From Candidatus Obscuribacter sp. (GTDB lineage Bacteria; Cyanobacteriota; Vampirovibrionia; Obscuribacterales; Obscuribacteraceae), in NCBI GenBank assembly GCA_021772095.1, contig JADYXR010000232.1:1-50688 (forward strand): a DNA stretch of 50,688 bases, written 5' to 3'. Below the pieces are notes generated by a model, which saw only the letters and a list, made by a program, of their open reading frames with translations, had not been told where the DNA came from and searched no databases. Shown in pieces: positions 1 through 8,484 of the stretch (position 1 is the first letter of the stretch; the number at the start of each line of letters is the position of its first letter). Made by a program: the position numbers and the translations under genes.

Positions 1-42
1 TACAGATTCAGACATTTAAGATCTAGTGACATTCAGCGACAG

Positions 43-1896
43 TCAAGCGGCAAATCTGTCTGACGCCAAGCGGCAAAAACCATTGTCGCTGATCACCTTA
101 TGCTGACCGGAACTGACAAACGCCTGCAATCGCTGCGCACTCTGCCCGCGCTGCGCGACGTAGTTTCCGGACTCTGTTATCTCCGGATTGAACGAGCGCT
201 TCGGCAGTGCTAACTGGAATTTCAAGAACACATCGCGAATACTTCGCGGCACCGTATCCGATGGCACCTCATTCGAATCAATTCGTTCATTTCGCGATTT
301 CGGCAACAAACTTTCGACGCGAGAGCTTCCACCACGAGCGGTGCCTTCGATCAAACCTGGTCTAGCAGCATCCGCGACGGGACGCTTTGATGTTGTGCCG
401 TCAGGCTTATGCTTAGCGAATGTGCGCGTCTCGGCGTCAGCAGGTTTGGTTGCATTCAGATCGGCCTTCGCTTCATTGAATTGCGGAGAAACTTTGGAAG
501 CCTTGTTTTCAGTCTGCTGTTTTGCGACAGCGCGCGCTTCTGCCTCGAAAGGCTTAGTTGCATTCAAATCGGGGGTTGCGCCGGGCATTGCGACTTTGCC
601 TTCGACCTGTTTTCCGAAAGTTCGTGGTTGCAAATCTGTAGCTTGTGCCGGGCTAAGCTCCGCGGCTGCTCGGTCTGTCCTGATCTTGAAACCTTCAACA
701 GGCGCATTCTCTATCGGCGCTTCCAACTTAAGACTCGGAGTCTGGCGGACCCGGTCGACCGTATCACGACTTACGGCGAATTCCAAAACTCCACTCGCGA
801 AGATCTTTGATACAGCAAGGATCACTGCGCGCTTCGCACTGCCTTCAAACTTCGTTGTGTTCACATCCTGTGCGATAGGACGGTTGATGATATCCAGTTT
901 CAACTTTAGCGGCTTGGTTAAATCGGAAGCATCTGAATACGGCTTGGAGCCAGGACCTCGCCACGGTAGTTTTATTGCTAGCCCGTCTGCTTTTTCCGGT
1001 CTAGGACCGTCACCTCTAGAACCACTGGCGATACCGCGAGTCTTTTCAGGTTGAGGCTTCGCTATCGACGGAAGACCGCGTTCAGTGAGTCCGAGAGGTA
1101 TTCTGGATTGCGGTGCCTCCGGCTTCCTTACTTCTATCTTCGTAGGGTCGGATTTGATCGACTTATCACCAGCTGGGGTGCTCTTAGCAATTCCATCTTT
1201 TACTCCGTCTTTGATTCCGTCTTTGATTCCGTCATTAATTCCGACTTTAGTTCCGACTTTAGTTCCGAACGGCGATGTCTTTTGATCGGCGCCACCTTGA
1301 GCGAACGGTGGTATCTGCCCCGTTCCGCCCGGTGGAGTGAATGCAGATTTAATTTCAGCAGGCTTCCCCGCGCCATGGTCTTTAGCATCGCCCTTGATAC
1401 CAGTAGCTGCGGCGTTCATCGGGTCACCCGCATTTCCTGTTGGTGAAATAGGTCTTCGCTCCCCGACCGACTTTCCACCAGCGGCATCCGCTGCGCCTGC
1501 AGCATCTGCTGATTTGACAACGGGCGTATCGGGCTTGCGTATTGCATCCCCATTCCGCGCCGCTTCGCCAATCTGCGTACCGCCTGGCTGTCGACTACCC
1601 GAACCGTCACCGCCTTTACTCCCAATTAGTTGTGAACCGCGTACGCCGTCACCAAGTTTGGTATCAGGCGCACTCTCACCAACTTTAGTAACAGGCTGCG
1701 TTTTTGGACTACGCCCTTCGCCGACTTTCCCCGTGGGTTCAGGATTTCGTGAACCTTCACCGATTCTTGTACCTGGATCCAGCCTGCGTCCTTCGCCAGC
1801 TTTGCCACTCGGTTGTGGATTGCGAGAGTCTCCGCCCGCTTTCGCGGCACTGGGCTCTACCCGGCGTGAATCTTCTCCGGCTTTCGTATCCTTCAC
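43..1896 (-). CDS. Low-complexity repeat protein, probable C-terminal half of a split gene
   Basis: I do not recognise a family. The 617-residue frame is rich in Gly, Lys, Pro, Asp, Thr and Ala and is probably disordered. Its first ~120 residues repeat a motif like K-[AIV]-G-E-G-R/S. Residues ~220-240 hold a short K-D-G-I repeat matching a 12-bp DNA repeat near 1200-1260, and two copies of a module beginning DLNATKP lie further on. The last ~80 residues are more ordered and contain no recognised domain. There is no signal peptide or membrane segment. The start is a GTG (1896-1894) overlapping the TGA of the upstream gene as GTGA. The same frame stays open and protein-like upstream of that GTG, so a frameshifted continuation of the upstream gene is at least as likely as true reinitiation. 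Confidence 0.55.
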   Translation of the reverse strand: MKDTKAGEDSRRVEPSAAKAGGDSRNPQPSGKAGEGRRLDPGTRIGEGSRNPEPTGKVGEGRSPKTQPVTKVGESAPDTKLGDGVRGSQLIGSKGGDGSGSRQPGGTQIGEAARNGDAIRKPDTPVVKSADAAGAADAAGGKSVGERRPISPTGNAGDPMNAAATGIKGDAKDHGAGKPAEIKSAFTPPGGTGQIPPFAQGGADQKTSPFGTKVGTKVGINDGIKDGIKDGVKDGIAKSTPAGDKSIKSDPTKIEVRKPEAPQSRIPLGLTERGLPSIAKPQPEKTRGIASGSRGDGPRPEKADGLAIKLPWRGPGSKPYSDASDLTKPLKLKLDIINRPIAQDVNTTKFEGSAKRAVILAVSKIFASGVLEFAVSRDTVDRVRQTPSLKLEAPIENAPVEGFKIRTDRAAAELSPAQATDLQPRTFGKQVEGKVAMPGATPDLNATKPFEAEARAVAKQQTENKASKVSPQFNEAKADLNATKPADAETRTFAKHKPDGTTSKRPVADAARPGLIEGTARGGSSRVESLLPKSRNERIDSNEVPSDTVPRSIRDVFLKFQLALPKRSFNPEITESGNYVAQRGQSAQRLQAFVSSGQHKVISDNGFCRLASDRFAA

Positions 1897-3971
1897 GCCA
1901 GCATTTTTTGAGCCGAACTGTTCCTTGCTAGCAATCTCGTTTTGTTTCTTACTCGCATCACTTTCTCGGTGGGCTCCGTAGGCTGCGTTTGCTTGTCTCC
2001 GCGATTTCCAGAATCAGTCTTTCCAGTTTTTCCACCGCGAATTGGTGAATCGGGTTGCTCCTGATTGTCGCCACGCCTGACTGGCGTTCGTGTGCCGATC
2101 TCCGTCGCTCTTTGACCTTTCGCCGCTTTTCCACTTTCAATATGCGAACCCGGATCAATTTGCGGAGTCGCCTTTTCCTTCCCTGCTCTTGGATCAATTC
2201 GATCGCTTAAAGGAACGCGACTATCGCCTCTCCCCCCTGAGATCGGTGGAAGAATCTTGGCGGTTCTTCCATCATTCGGTTGATTAACCTTTGTTGCTCC
2301 AATATCAGCTTTCGCCGTCGGAGTTCGGGTTTTCCCATCTATTGGAGTTGTTATTCCAACCTGCTTAATTGAACCTGGCACCGGCGGCGGTGCTTTGTCA
2401 CCACCAACTTTAGCGGTGTTCGTTTGAGGCTTGGTTCCGTCAATGGGCTGCTTTGTGCCACTAGTTTGATCACGAGGTGGAATGTTAGAAGTACCTGCAT
2501 CTCCAATCCGAGTCGTCGGAATTTTAGCGCCAGCGCTTGCTGTAACAGCGGCATCAGCAGGCTGCTTTACGCCCTTCTGGTCGCCCGCAGGAACTCGTGT
2601 GCCAGCAGTGTCACCGGCCGCAGTCGATGGAGATTTTGCTCCTTCTCCGGTCGCTGTCGATGGAGCTTTTGCTCCTTCGCCGGTCGCTGTTGTTTGTGGC
2701 TTTTTAGTCCCATCAATTACTGTGTTCGGAATTCTGGTTCCATCTAGTGGTGAGCGAGGTGGCGTCCCCGACTGGATGCCGACGTCCTGCCGCGGAGGTG
2801 TTCTTCCGCCATCACCAGCACTGGTTGGTACTTTATTGACACCGCCGTCCGGCAAATTCGCTGGTACACGACTCGTAGATTTTGGATCAACACTTTCCTG
2901 TTTCGCATCGCTATTCGCTGCGGGCAACGCAGAACCAGTGCGAGGACCGACGTCACCAACGGCACCGGATTTGGTACTAGGAGGATTTAGTGCATCCGTT
3001 TTGAACTCCGTATGTTTGACAGTAGACGGGAGAGGCGATGCAACACTTCTATCCGAACGAACCTCCGAGAACGGCTTGGCGCCAGAAGCTGTCGTGCTAC
3101 TCGGTGCTACGGGCACGACCTTGTCACGCACAGCAGGCACATCTGCGGCTCCGGAGACTCTCTTTCCCACTGGATTTGCTGTTCCCGGAACAGGTTCGGC
3201 TCGACTATCAACACGCGGGAACAATGTGTCCCGAACGACCGATTTTTCACCCTCGGTCCTAACGCCAGAATCCTTGATTACAGGCTGAGCACTCGGCACT
3301 TGCCCTACATCCATCTTCGCGCGTTCGTTACTTGTTTGAATGGGTTTGGAAGCTTCGCTATCCCTCAATAAATTCTCAGAAGGAGCAGTAGGTCTCTCAG
3401 CTGCTTTCAATCTGATATCAGGCTTAACATCAGGTTTGTCGGCATGAACAACGCGATCCACGGCACTACCGATGGTGCCTGTATCTTTGTCAGGCGAACC
3501 CTCAACTCGAGCGGGACGAGCTGTGCTAGCGGGCGCCTCGCTGCCTCCCCGCGCGACCGTATTGTTACTGGTCCGATCCACCGGCGGTGGCAACTGCGAG
3601 CTCTTCGCCGTTACACCAGCTCGCGAAATCCTCGACCCGCCGGAATGTACGTCCGGAGTTGCCGCGACATCGGGCGATGCGAAAGAAGCAGACCCCGCCC
3701 GCACAATCTTTGGCAAACCGTTTTTATCCGTTCCGAGAGTTGACTCAAATGCAGGTTGCTTAGAAGGTAGCTTTTCGCCATTGCCACGCTGTAGAGGATT
3801 TGTGTCGATCTCAGTGAATTCGGTACTGGATGAGTTCGGGATTTCCTTCGCAGCGTCTTGCTTACGGACGACTATTGGCGGCTTTATGTCGTTCGAAAGT
3901 CGCTCCGAAGCATCAGCGTTTGGAGAAGGAGTCTTCTTATGAGGATCTTCAGTTTTGCCGTCAGCCTTCAT
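1893..3971 (-). CDS. Low-complexity repeat protein, probable N-terminal half of a split gene
   Basis: This 692-residue frame is rich in Pro, Thr, Gly, Lys, Asp and Ser, and has no recognised domain, signal peptide or membrane helix. It is probably an extended or disordered polypeptide. Residues ~400-560 carry loose repeats such as TGEGAK-[AS]-PSTA and G-[DT]-KxP, the same style as the next frame downstream. The ATG at 3971 has a GAGG ribosome binding sequence five bases upstream. About 23 residues before its stop, composition changes abruptly to a basic tail (VMRVRNKTRLLARN), while the -1 frame becomes repeat-like. The real protein may therefore run on into the 43-1896 frame, giving about 1,300 residues. 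The exported TPR gene lies 42 bp upstream on the same strand. Confidence 0.6.
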   Translation of the reverse strand: MKADGKTEDPHKKTPSPNADASERLSNDIKPPIVVRKQDAAKEIPNSSSTEFTEIDTNPLQRGNGEKLPSKQPAFESTLGTDKNGLPKIVRAGSASFASPDVAATPDVHSGGSRISRAGVTAKSSQLPPPVDRTSNNTVARGGSEAPASTARPARVEGSPDKDTGTIGSAVDRVVHADKPDVKPDIRLKAAERPTAPSENLLRDSEASKPIQTSNERAKMDVGQVPSAQPVIKDSGVRTEGEKSVVRDTLFPRVDSRAEPVPGTANPVGKRVSGAADVPAVRDKVVPVAPSSTTASGAKPFSEVRSDRSVASPLPSTVKHTEFKTDALNPPSTKSGAVGDVGPRTGSALPAANSDAKQESVDPKSTSRVPANLPDGGVNKVPTSAGDGGRTPPRQDVGIQSGTPPRSPLDGTRIPNTVIDGTKKPQTTATGEGAKAPSTATGEGAKSPSTAAGDTAGTRVPAGDQKGVKQPADAAVTASAGAKIPTTRIGDAGTSNIPPRDQTSGTKQPIDGTKPQTNTAKVGGDKAPPPVPGSIKQVGITTPIDGKTRTPTAKADIGATKVNQPNDGRTAKILPPISGGRGDSRVPLSDRIDPRAGKEKATPQIDPGSHIESGKAAKGQRATEIGTRTPVRRGDNQEQPDSPIRGGKTGKTDSGNRGDKQTQPTEPTEKVMRVRNKTRLLARNSSAQKMLA

Positions 3972-4013
3972 AACAACCTCACTCTGAAAGCATTCCCAGA
4001 ATTAGTCTGCGGA

Positions 4014-4697
4014 TCACAATGGTGATTTCCAACCTAATGAGTGGGCGCGCTGCCAGTCAGTACTAGCTTCCTTTGATCTGCCTATCTTTTTGTAAATTGC
4101 AGCCCGTATCCCCAAAGCGCCGGCATTATTAGCATCCAATTGCAAGGCTTTGTCCAAAGCGGCGAGTCCATCCTCGGGCTTACCAAGCTCTCCTTTTGCC
4201 CAACCTACCAGAACATGGAAATTGGCATTTCCAGGTTCGGCTTCGACAGCTTTATTTGCATCTTTCAAAGCACTCGAATAATCGGATAAGCTCATTAGCA
4301 CCGCACTTCGCTCAGCGTACACGCTCGTCCGTGTATAGCCTAATTTCTCGGCCGTATCTAGCTCTGCTTTCGCCTCTTTGAACCTGTCGTCGAACTTAAG
4401 CATAATTCCACGGAATGCGTGCAGCGCGCCGTTCGTAGGTCTCAGCGCTGTGAGCCGATCCAAAGTTTTGATCGCTGATTTGTAGTCTTTTAACCACCGA
4501 TACGCATTCGCTTGCGCAAGAAGTTGATCCGTTGTGGGATTCTGCATTTCGTTCACGCTTTCAACGAATGAAAGCAATTCTGCTCGCGGCGACTCTGGCG
4601 ACAATTTAGCTTCTACGGCAATCGCCACACATATCCACACCAACGCGGATAAAACTACTCTCGAAAGAAATTTCCAGGACATTTTCATGGGTTTCAC
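4014..4697 (-). CDS. Exported TPR-repeat protein
   Basis: The N-terminus is a signal peptide: a basic start, a hydrophobic run (VVLSALVWICVAIAVEA) and a likely cleavage after VEA. About five tetratricopeptide repeats follow to the end of the 227-residue frame, recognisable by the A-x-Y/W-G/A ... A-x2-D/A-x2-K-A pattern, for example YSSALKDANKAVEAEPGNA. TPRs are protein-binding scaffolds, so a role as an envelope adaptor is inferred. The first possible start is GTG at 4697; ATG codons at 4688 and 4682 are equally good, and none has a clear ribosome binding site. It lies 42 bp upstream of the large repeat protein and is probably co-transcribed with it. Confidence 0.75.
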   Translation of the reverse strand: MKPMKMSWKFLSRVVLSALVWICVAIAVEAKLSPESPRAELLSFVESVNEMQNPTTDQLLAQANAYRWLKDYKSAIKTLDRLTALRPTNGALHAFRGIMLKFDDRFKEAKAELDTAEKLGYTRTSVYAERSAVLMSLSDYSSALKDANKAVEAEPGNANFHVLVGWAKGELGKPEDGLAALDKALQLDANNAGALGIRAAIYKKIGRSKEASTDWQRAHSLGWKSPL

Positions 4698-5003
4698 ACG
4701 TGTAGTGCGGATGAGACGTCATTTATCGGACTTCTCTACCAAGTGGATTATGCCACCATTCTAACAATAGTATGGCGTTCGAGCGCTCAGAGTCCGATCA
4801 TGACCATTACTATTAGACCAGCCAAGTTAATAGATGAAACTGTTGAATTCAACAGTATTTAAAATACGTAGAAATTAAGTATTGACGAAAAGCAGCACGT
4901 CAAATAGTTCGTCGCTCGCCTGGTAGATGCTACACTCGATCGCCATGCCACGAGCGGCTGTCGGCCGTTTCGACCTCCGAGTATTTGCGGGTAACCAACA
5001 ACT
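4698..5003. other. Divergent intergenic region
   Basis: This 306-bp spacer separates the leftward TPR gene from the rightward ATP-grasp operon. It holds the perfect palindrome at 4839-4856 and a weak -35-like TTGACG at 4882 without a convincing -10. No small gene is supported. Confidence 0.5.
4839..4856. promoter_or_regulatory. 18-bp perfect palindrome, putative operator
   Basis: ACTGTTGAATTCAACAGT is identical to its reverse complement. It lies between divergent genes, about 150 bp from either start. The AT-rich arms and lack of a following T-run argue against a terminator and for a dimeric repressor or activator site. The binding protein is unknown. Confidence 0.4.
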
Positions 5004-6236
5004 GTGAAACAGCACGTCGGCGACGATGCCCAGAATAAATTTATCGGCGCTGAGGAGTTGCTCAGGCAGGCGTTGACCAAGCACGGCGATGATTGCACCT
5101 GGTACTGCAAATCGTTCAATCCTTATCCGATGGTCCTCACTCAAACTGAGTTAGAACACCAGGCGCGGTTGCAGAGGTGCCTGCTTTCGGCGACTGAACT
5201 GATCGTTGAAAGCTACCTAACAGACGTGCGTTTGCGGAGTTTTTTGAGCTTGCCGGACGCGGCGATTACGATTCTGGAGAGTTTGAGAAACCATCCGTAT
5301 AAAATCGGAAGTTATCGCCCAGATTTTTTGCACGACACTATGGGCGGTATTAAGGTCTGTGAGATAAATGCCAGGTTTCCGACCAATGGCTATATCATTT
5401 CGCACTACATCAACAATGTCATTGGCGAGCTCCACCCTGGTTTACAGAGGATCTCGAAACTCGACGAGATCCCAGAGATTTTTCTATCTCGATTCGTGCC
5501 CGGCTCCAACGTGCGAATACTGAAGGAGCGTGAGCGCGGTTGGGATGTTGTGTTCTTGATGCACGAACTGAAGCAGCGCGGGTATTCATGCGAATGTATG
5601 AGCGCTGCTGAATTCAAAACGATGATCGACGCAAGTGGTTTGGTTATAGAGTTGCACCAGGACGAGTTGCTTCGCGAAGATCCGAAGTGGATTTCGCAGC
5701 TTTGTTTAGAAAGACCGCACTTCAATGACCTTCGAACAATCTTGTTGGCGCATGACAAAAGAATGCTCGGCGTTTTTCATAACGACGAGATCATGGCTGA
5801 CTACATGACTGTGGATGAGAGAAAATTTTTGAAAGAGAATGTCGTCGAGACGCATCTGGTCAGGGACATTCAGCGTGCTGGGAACGAGGCAATGAATAAT
5901 AAGCACGATTGGGTTTTAAAACCGAATCTGCTCGGCAAGGGCGAGGGAATGATTTTTGGTCATAACACTCCTGAAAATGAGTGGCGGAACGCGCTCAGAG
6001 ATTCACTTCACCACGATTACGTTCTACAGCGGTACATCAAGCAGAAGCAATTTCCTATACTCACTCGTGTCGGTAACGACGTGTCCGTTCAGGAATTAAA
6101 CGTCGTTGGCACGCTCCTGTGTTTCGACGATCAGTTCATCGGACCTGGAATATATCGCGCATCCAAAGGTGATATCGTTAACGTCTCAGGTGGTGGCACG
6201 ATTCTGTTTCCGATGATGGAGCGCGCGAATGCGTGA
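5004..6236 (+). CDS. Circularly permuted ATP-grasp ligase-like protein
   Basis: This 410-residue protein looks like an ATP-grasp enzyme, a family that forms amide or peptide bonds through an acyl-phosphate. Visible signatures are VCEINARFPTNGY (118-130), WVLKPNLLGKGEGMIFG (303-319), which is a glycine-rich ATP loop after a Lys, VLQRYIK (340-346), and a terminal Y-R-A-S ... V-N-V-S-G-G-G (384-398). This order suits the circularly permuted, type 2 group that includes glutathionylspermidine-synthase-like domains. The substrate cannot be read from sequence. The GTG at 5004 is the first start after an in-frame stop at 4992; no clear ribosome binding site is seen. The gene overlaps the next by 8 bp, and the adenylate-forming and dioxygenase neighbours point to a small-molecule pathway (inference). 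Confidence 0.75.
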   Translation: MKQHVGDDAQNKFIGAEELLRQALTKHGDDCTWYCKSFNPYPMVLTQTELEHQARLQRCLLSATELIVESYLTDVRLRSFLSLPDAAITILESLRNHPYKIGSYRPDFLHDTMGGIKVCEINARFPTNGYIISHYINNVIGELHPGLQRISKLDEIPEIFLSRFVPGSNVRILKERERGWDVVFLMHELKQRGYSCECMSAAEFKTMIDASGLVIELHQDELLREDPKWISQLCLERPHFNDLRTILLAHDKRMLGVFHNDEIMADYMTVDERKFLKENVVETHLVRDIQRAGNEAMNNKHDWVLKPNLLGKGEGMIFGHNTPENEWRNALRDSLHHDYVLQRYIKQKQFPILTRVGNDVSVQELNVVGTLLCFDDQFIGPGIYRASKGDIVNVSGGGTILFPMMERANA

Positions 6237-7416
6237 CGTCGACAAAATTTTTGAGTTAGCAAAAAAGCATCCGTTTTATGCAGAGCGGTACCGAGACGCG
6301 TCCAATTTTGCGGACGCTCCGACTACTGACAAAGCGCATTTATACAAGGTAATCAACCAGGCATTAGACGAAGATCCCACGTTCCGCGAGGGTGTTTATC
6401 TAAGTCCGACTGGCGGCAGCACACCGGATCGTTTGCTTTATTTCCCGACAGACATCGAGGACAATCAGCTTCAACGCAAGATGCTGAGCCCTTATTTGAA
6501 CGAAGCGAAAATCTTTTCACCCCAAACAATTCTTTTGAATTTGTTCGGGAGCAACATGATGTATCGCGCTCTTGAAATTTTCAATGACTTTGCCGAACGC
6601 GGGCGCGCGACTGTTCTACCGGCGGGTTCGCAGTGTGAAGACGGGCTGGCAGCTGAGGTTGCCACTCGTTTTGCTGCCAATTCTTTGATTGGAAACCCAT
6701 CGAGAATTCTTCAATTCGCCAGACATGTGGAATCACAGGCGATACCACTTAAAATTGAGCATCTCATTTTTGGTGGCGAGACATTGCAAGAGTACAAGGC
6801 TGACTATCTAAAAGACGTGCTTGGAATCAAGCGGATAAGCGCGATTTACGGATCGGCAGAGTCGGGGATCTGGGGATATCAACCTGACGCTTTGGAATTG
6901 AATTGTTATTTCTATCCAGCAGAGATCATGCACATCGAAATTCTTGAACCTGACGATGATGGATTCGGCAGGATGGTTTTGACCAATCTGGTAAGAACGC
7001 GAAACCCGCTGTGCCGCTACGATTGTGGCGACATTGGGCGCATCACCGAAACTGAACATCGCGGACAACAAAGGAACATGCTTGAGTTTAAAGGGCGAGC
7101 AGAGAATTCGTTTTTCATCGGAAGTGAATACTTTTCGATCAACGATTTCCGAGAACCGCTCGAGAATTTATTGGAATTTCAAATTCAGATCTCTTTCGAC
7201 GAATCACAGAAGCGCGACAGAATTAAGTTCAGCCTGGTCGCACCCAACCCTGAATTTATCGATGCAAACAAAGAAACGATAAAAAAACAGATTCGGCATA
7301 TCGTGCAGAGCCTGGACTCCTGGTTCACAACGGAGATTGAGTTCGTCGAAATCTCGGAGCTTCAACGCAGTAAAACATCGCAAAAGGTGATAAAGATTAT
7401 TGACCAGCGCAGCTAA
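6229..7416 (+). CDS. PaaK-like adenylate-forming enzyme
   Basis: A 395-residue member of the phenylacetate-CoA ligase (PaaK)-like branch of the adenylate-forming superfamily, which activates carboxylates as acyl-AMP. The ATP-binding loop is SPTGGSTPDRLLYF (59-72). The adenine and Mg region is IFGGETLQEY followed by IYGSAESG (206-213), and the ribose-binding motif is RYDCGDIGR (263-271). It is somewhat shorter than typical PaaK. The ATG overlaps the end of the ATP-grasp gene by 8 bp, with a GGAG seven bases upstream, indicating translational coupling. It probably supplies an activated acyl group to the pathway; whether CoA or an amine is the acceptor is unknown. Confidence 0.82.
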   Translation: MRDVDKIFELAKKHPFYAERYRDASNFADAPTTDKAHLYKVINQALDEDPTFREGVYLSPTGGSTPDRLLYFPTDIEDNQLQRKMLSPYLNEAKIFSPQTILLNLFGSNMMYRALEIFNDFAERGRATVLPAGSQCEDGLAAEVATRFAANSLIGNPSRILQFARHVESQAIPLKIEHLIFGGETLQEYKADYLKDVLGIKRISAIYGSAESGIWGYQPDALELNCYFYPAEIMHIEILEPDDDGFGRMVLTNLVRTRNPLCRYDCGDIGRITETEHRGQQRNMLEFKGRAENSFFIGSEYFSINDFREPLENLLEFQIQISFDESQKRDRIKFSLVAPNPEFIDANKETIKKQIRHIVQSLDSWFTTEIEFVEISELQRSKTSQKVIKIIDQRS

Positions 7417-7444
7417 TATCTCACAGAACGGATAACATAGTCAT

Positions 7445-8203
7445 ATGCCTCAACCCCCGAACGATTTATCAAAAATGTTTATTCCGGATGAATGTCGATT
7501 CACACCGAGCAGAGGATTCGAAGTCGATGCCTATCGACGCGCAGTTCTCGACAACGGTATCGCACTGATCTCTTTTGAAAATAAAGCGGACGCAGACGGC
7601 ACGGTCATGAAAAAAATCGTGGACCGACTGGGCATAGCGGCTGTTCACGATCGGGACGGAACGAGCGTATGGGATGTGAAATACGACGAAAGTGTCGATC
7701 AAGAAAACGGCACACGATCTTTAACGACTAAGGAATTTCGCCTGCACACTGACGGATCGTTTGAAGTACCTCCGCCGACGTTCGTTGCGCTGTATTGCGT
7801 CGAGCCCGATCAGCTGGGCGGTGGCGAAACATTGTTTGTTGACGGCAATAAGATTCGTCCGCTTTTGTCGCCGGCAACGCTCAAGGTTTTGCTGGAACAT
7901 GACTTTGAAATCAAAGTGCCTGAAGAATTTTTCAAAGGGCACAATTCGGTTATGGCGCGCGTTTTAAATGCGCGTGGCAGTTTCAGATTTCGCAAAGATC
8001 TATTGAAACTCGACAACTGTGCACCACATTTAGTGCAAGCGGTGGAAGAATTAGATCAGCTAATTAATTCGGATAGTCAGACTAAAGGAATCCAGCTTAG
8101 CAAAGGCCAGATGGTGATCTTTGACAACGCGCGCTTCTTCCACGGTCGCAGGAAAATTGAGGATCAGCGTCGGCACTTGAAACGAATGTGGTTTCACATC
8201 TAA
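7445..8203 (+). CDS. TauD/TfdA-family Fe(II)/2-oxoglutarate dioxygenase
   Basis: A 252-residue non-heme iron oxygenase. The facial triad is visible as HTDG (H101, D103) and FFHGRR (H233). The 2-oxoglutarate-binding arginine is probably R247 in the C-terminal RRHLKRMWF stretch. GGGETLFVDG (125-134) is the usual strand after the first ligands. Such enzymes hydroxylate, desaturate or otherwise oxidise small molecules and are frequent tailoring enzymes in natural-product pathways. It begins 28 bp after the adenylate-forming gene and is the last gene of the three-gene unit. Its substrate is likely the product of the two upstream enzymes (inference). Confidence 0.88.
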   Translation: MPQPPNDLSKMFIPDECRFTPSRGFEVDAYRRAVLDNGIALISFENKADADGTVMKKIVDRLGIAAVHDRDGTSVWDVKYDESVDQENGTRSLTTKEFRLHTDGSFEVPPPTFVALYCVEPDQLGGGETLFVDGNKIRPLLSPATLKVLLEHDFEIKVPEEFFKGHNSVMARVLNARGSFRFRKDLLKLDNCAPHLVQAVEELDQLINSDSQTKGIQLSKGQMVIFDNARFFHGRRKIEDQRRHLKRMWFHI

Positions 8204-8408
8204 ATTCAGTGGTTTCAGTCTTAATTTCGGCGGAATACCAATAGCTCCATAGATACACATCCGCATGGCGTCGATTGGCTTACGGCTAAAGGCTTTTGAG
8301 CCATGGCTGCTGAGAACAAACAGCTTTCGAAGGAAAACGAGGCAAGTCGCAGAAGCGCCCGTCACATTTAATGTGCGAATTTGAGTTCGCGGCCAGATGT
8401 TATAAGTT

Positions 8409-8417
8409 TGCGATAAT
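8409..8417 (+). promoter_or_regulatory. Possible extended -10 promoter
   Basis: TGCGATAAT matches an extended -10 (TGn plus 5 of 6 bases of TATAAT), 68 bp upstream of the 8485 start. No good -35 is present, which extended -10 promoters tolerate. This is by-eye evidence only. Confidence 0.3.
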
Positions 8418-8484
8418 TCGCTGCTAAATTTGATGCCATGGATGACCGGCATTGGCCGGGTCACAAGGCGGAGGATTAAGGCGA

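Noticed and set aside
1955..1970. Programmed -1 frameshift signal
   Set aside because: No canonical slippery heptamer or strong downstream structure was seen; kept only as one of several explanations for the split gene.
188..3288. Several open frames of 100-290 codons on the plus strand
   Set aside because: They are antisense to the two repeat-rich minus-strand genes, whose biased codons keep opposite frames open. The products show no domain or natural composition.
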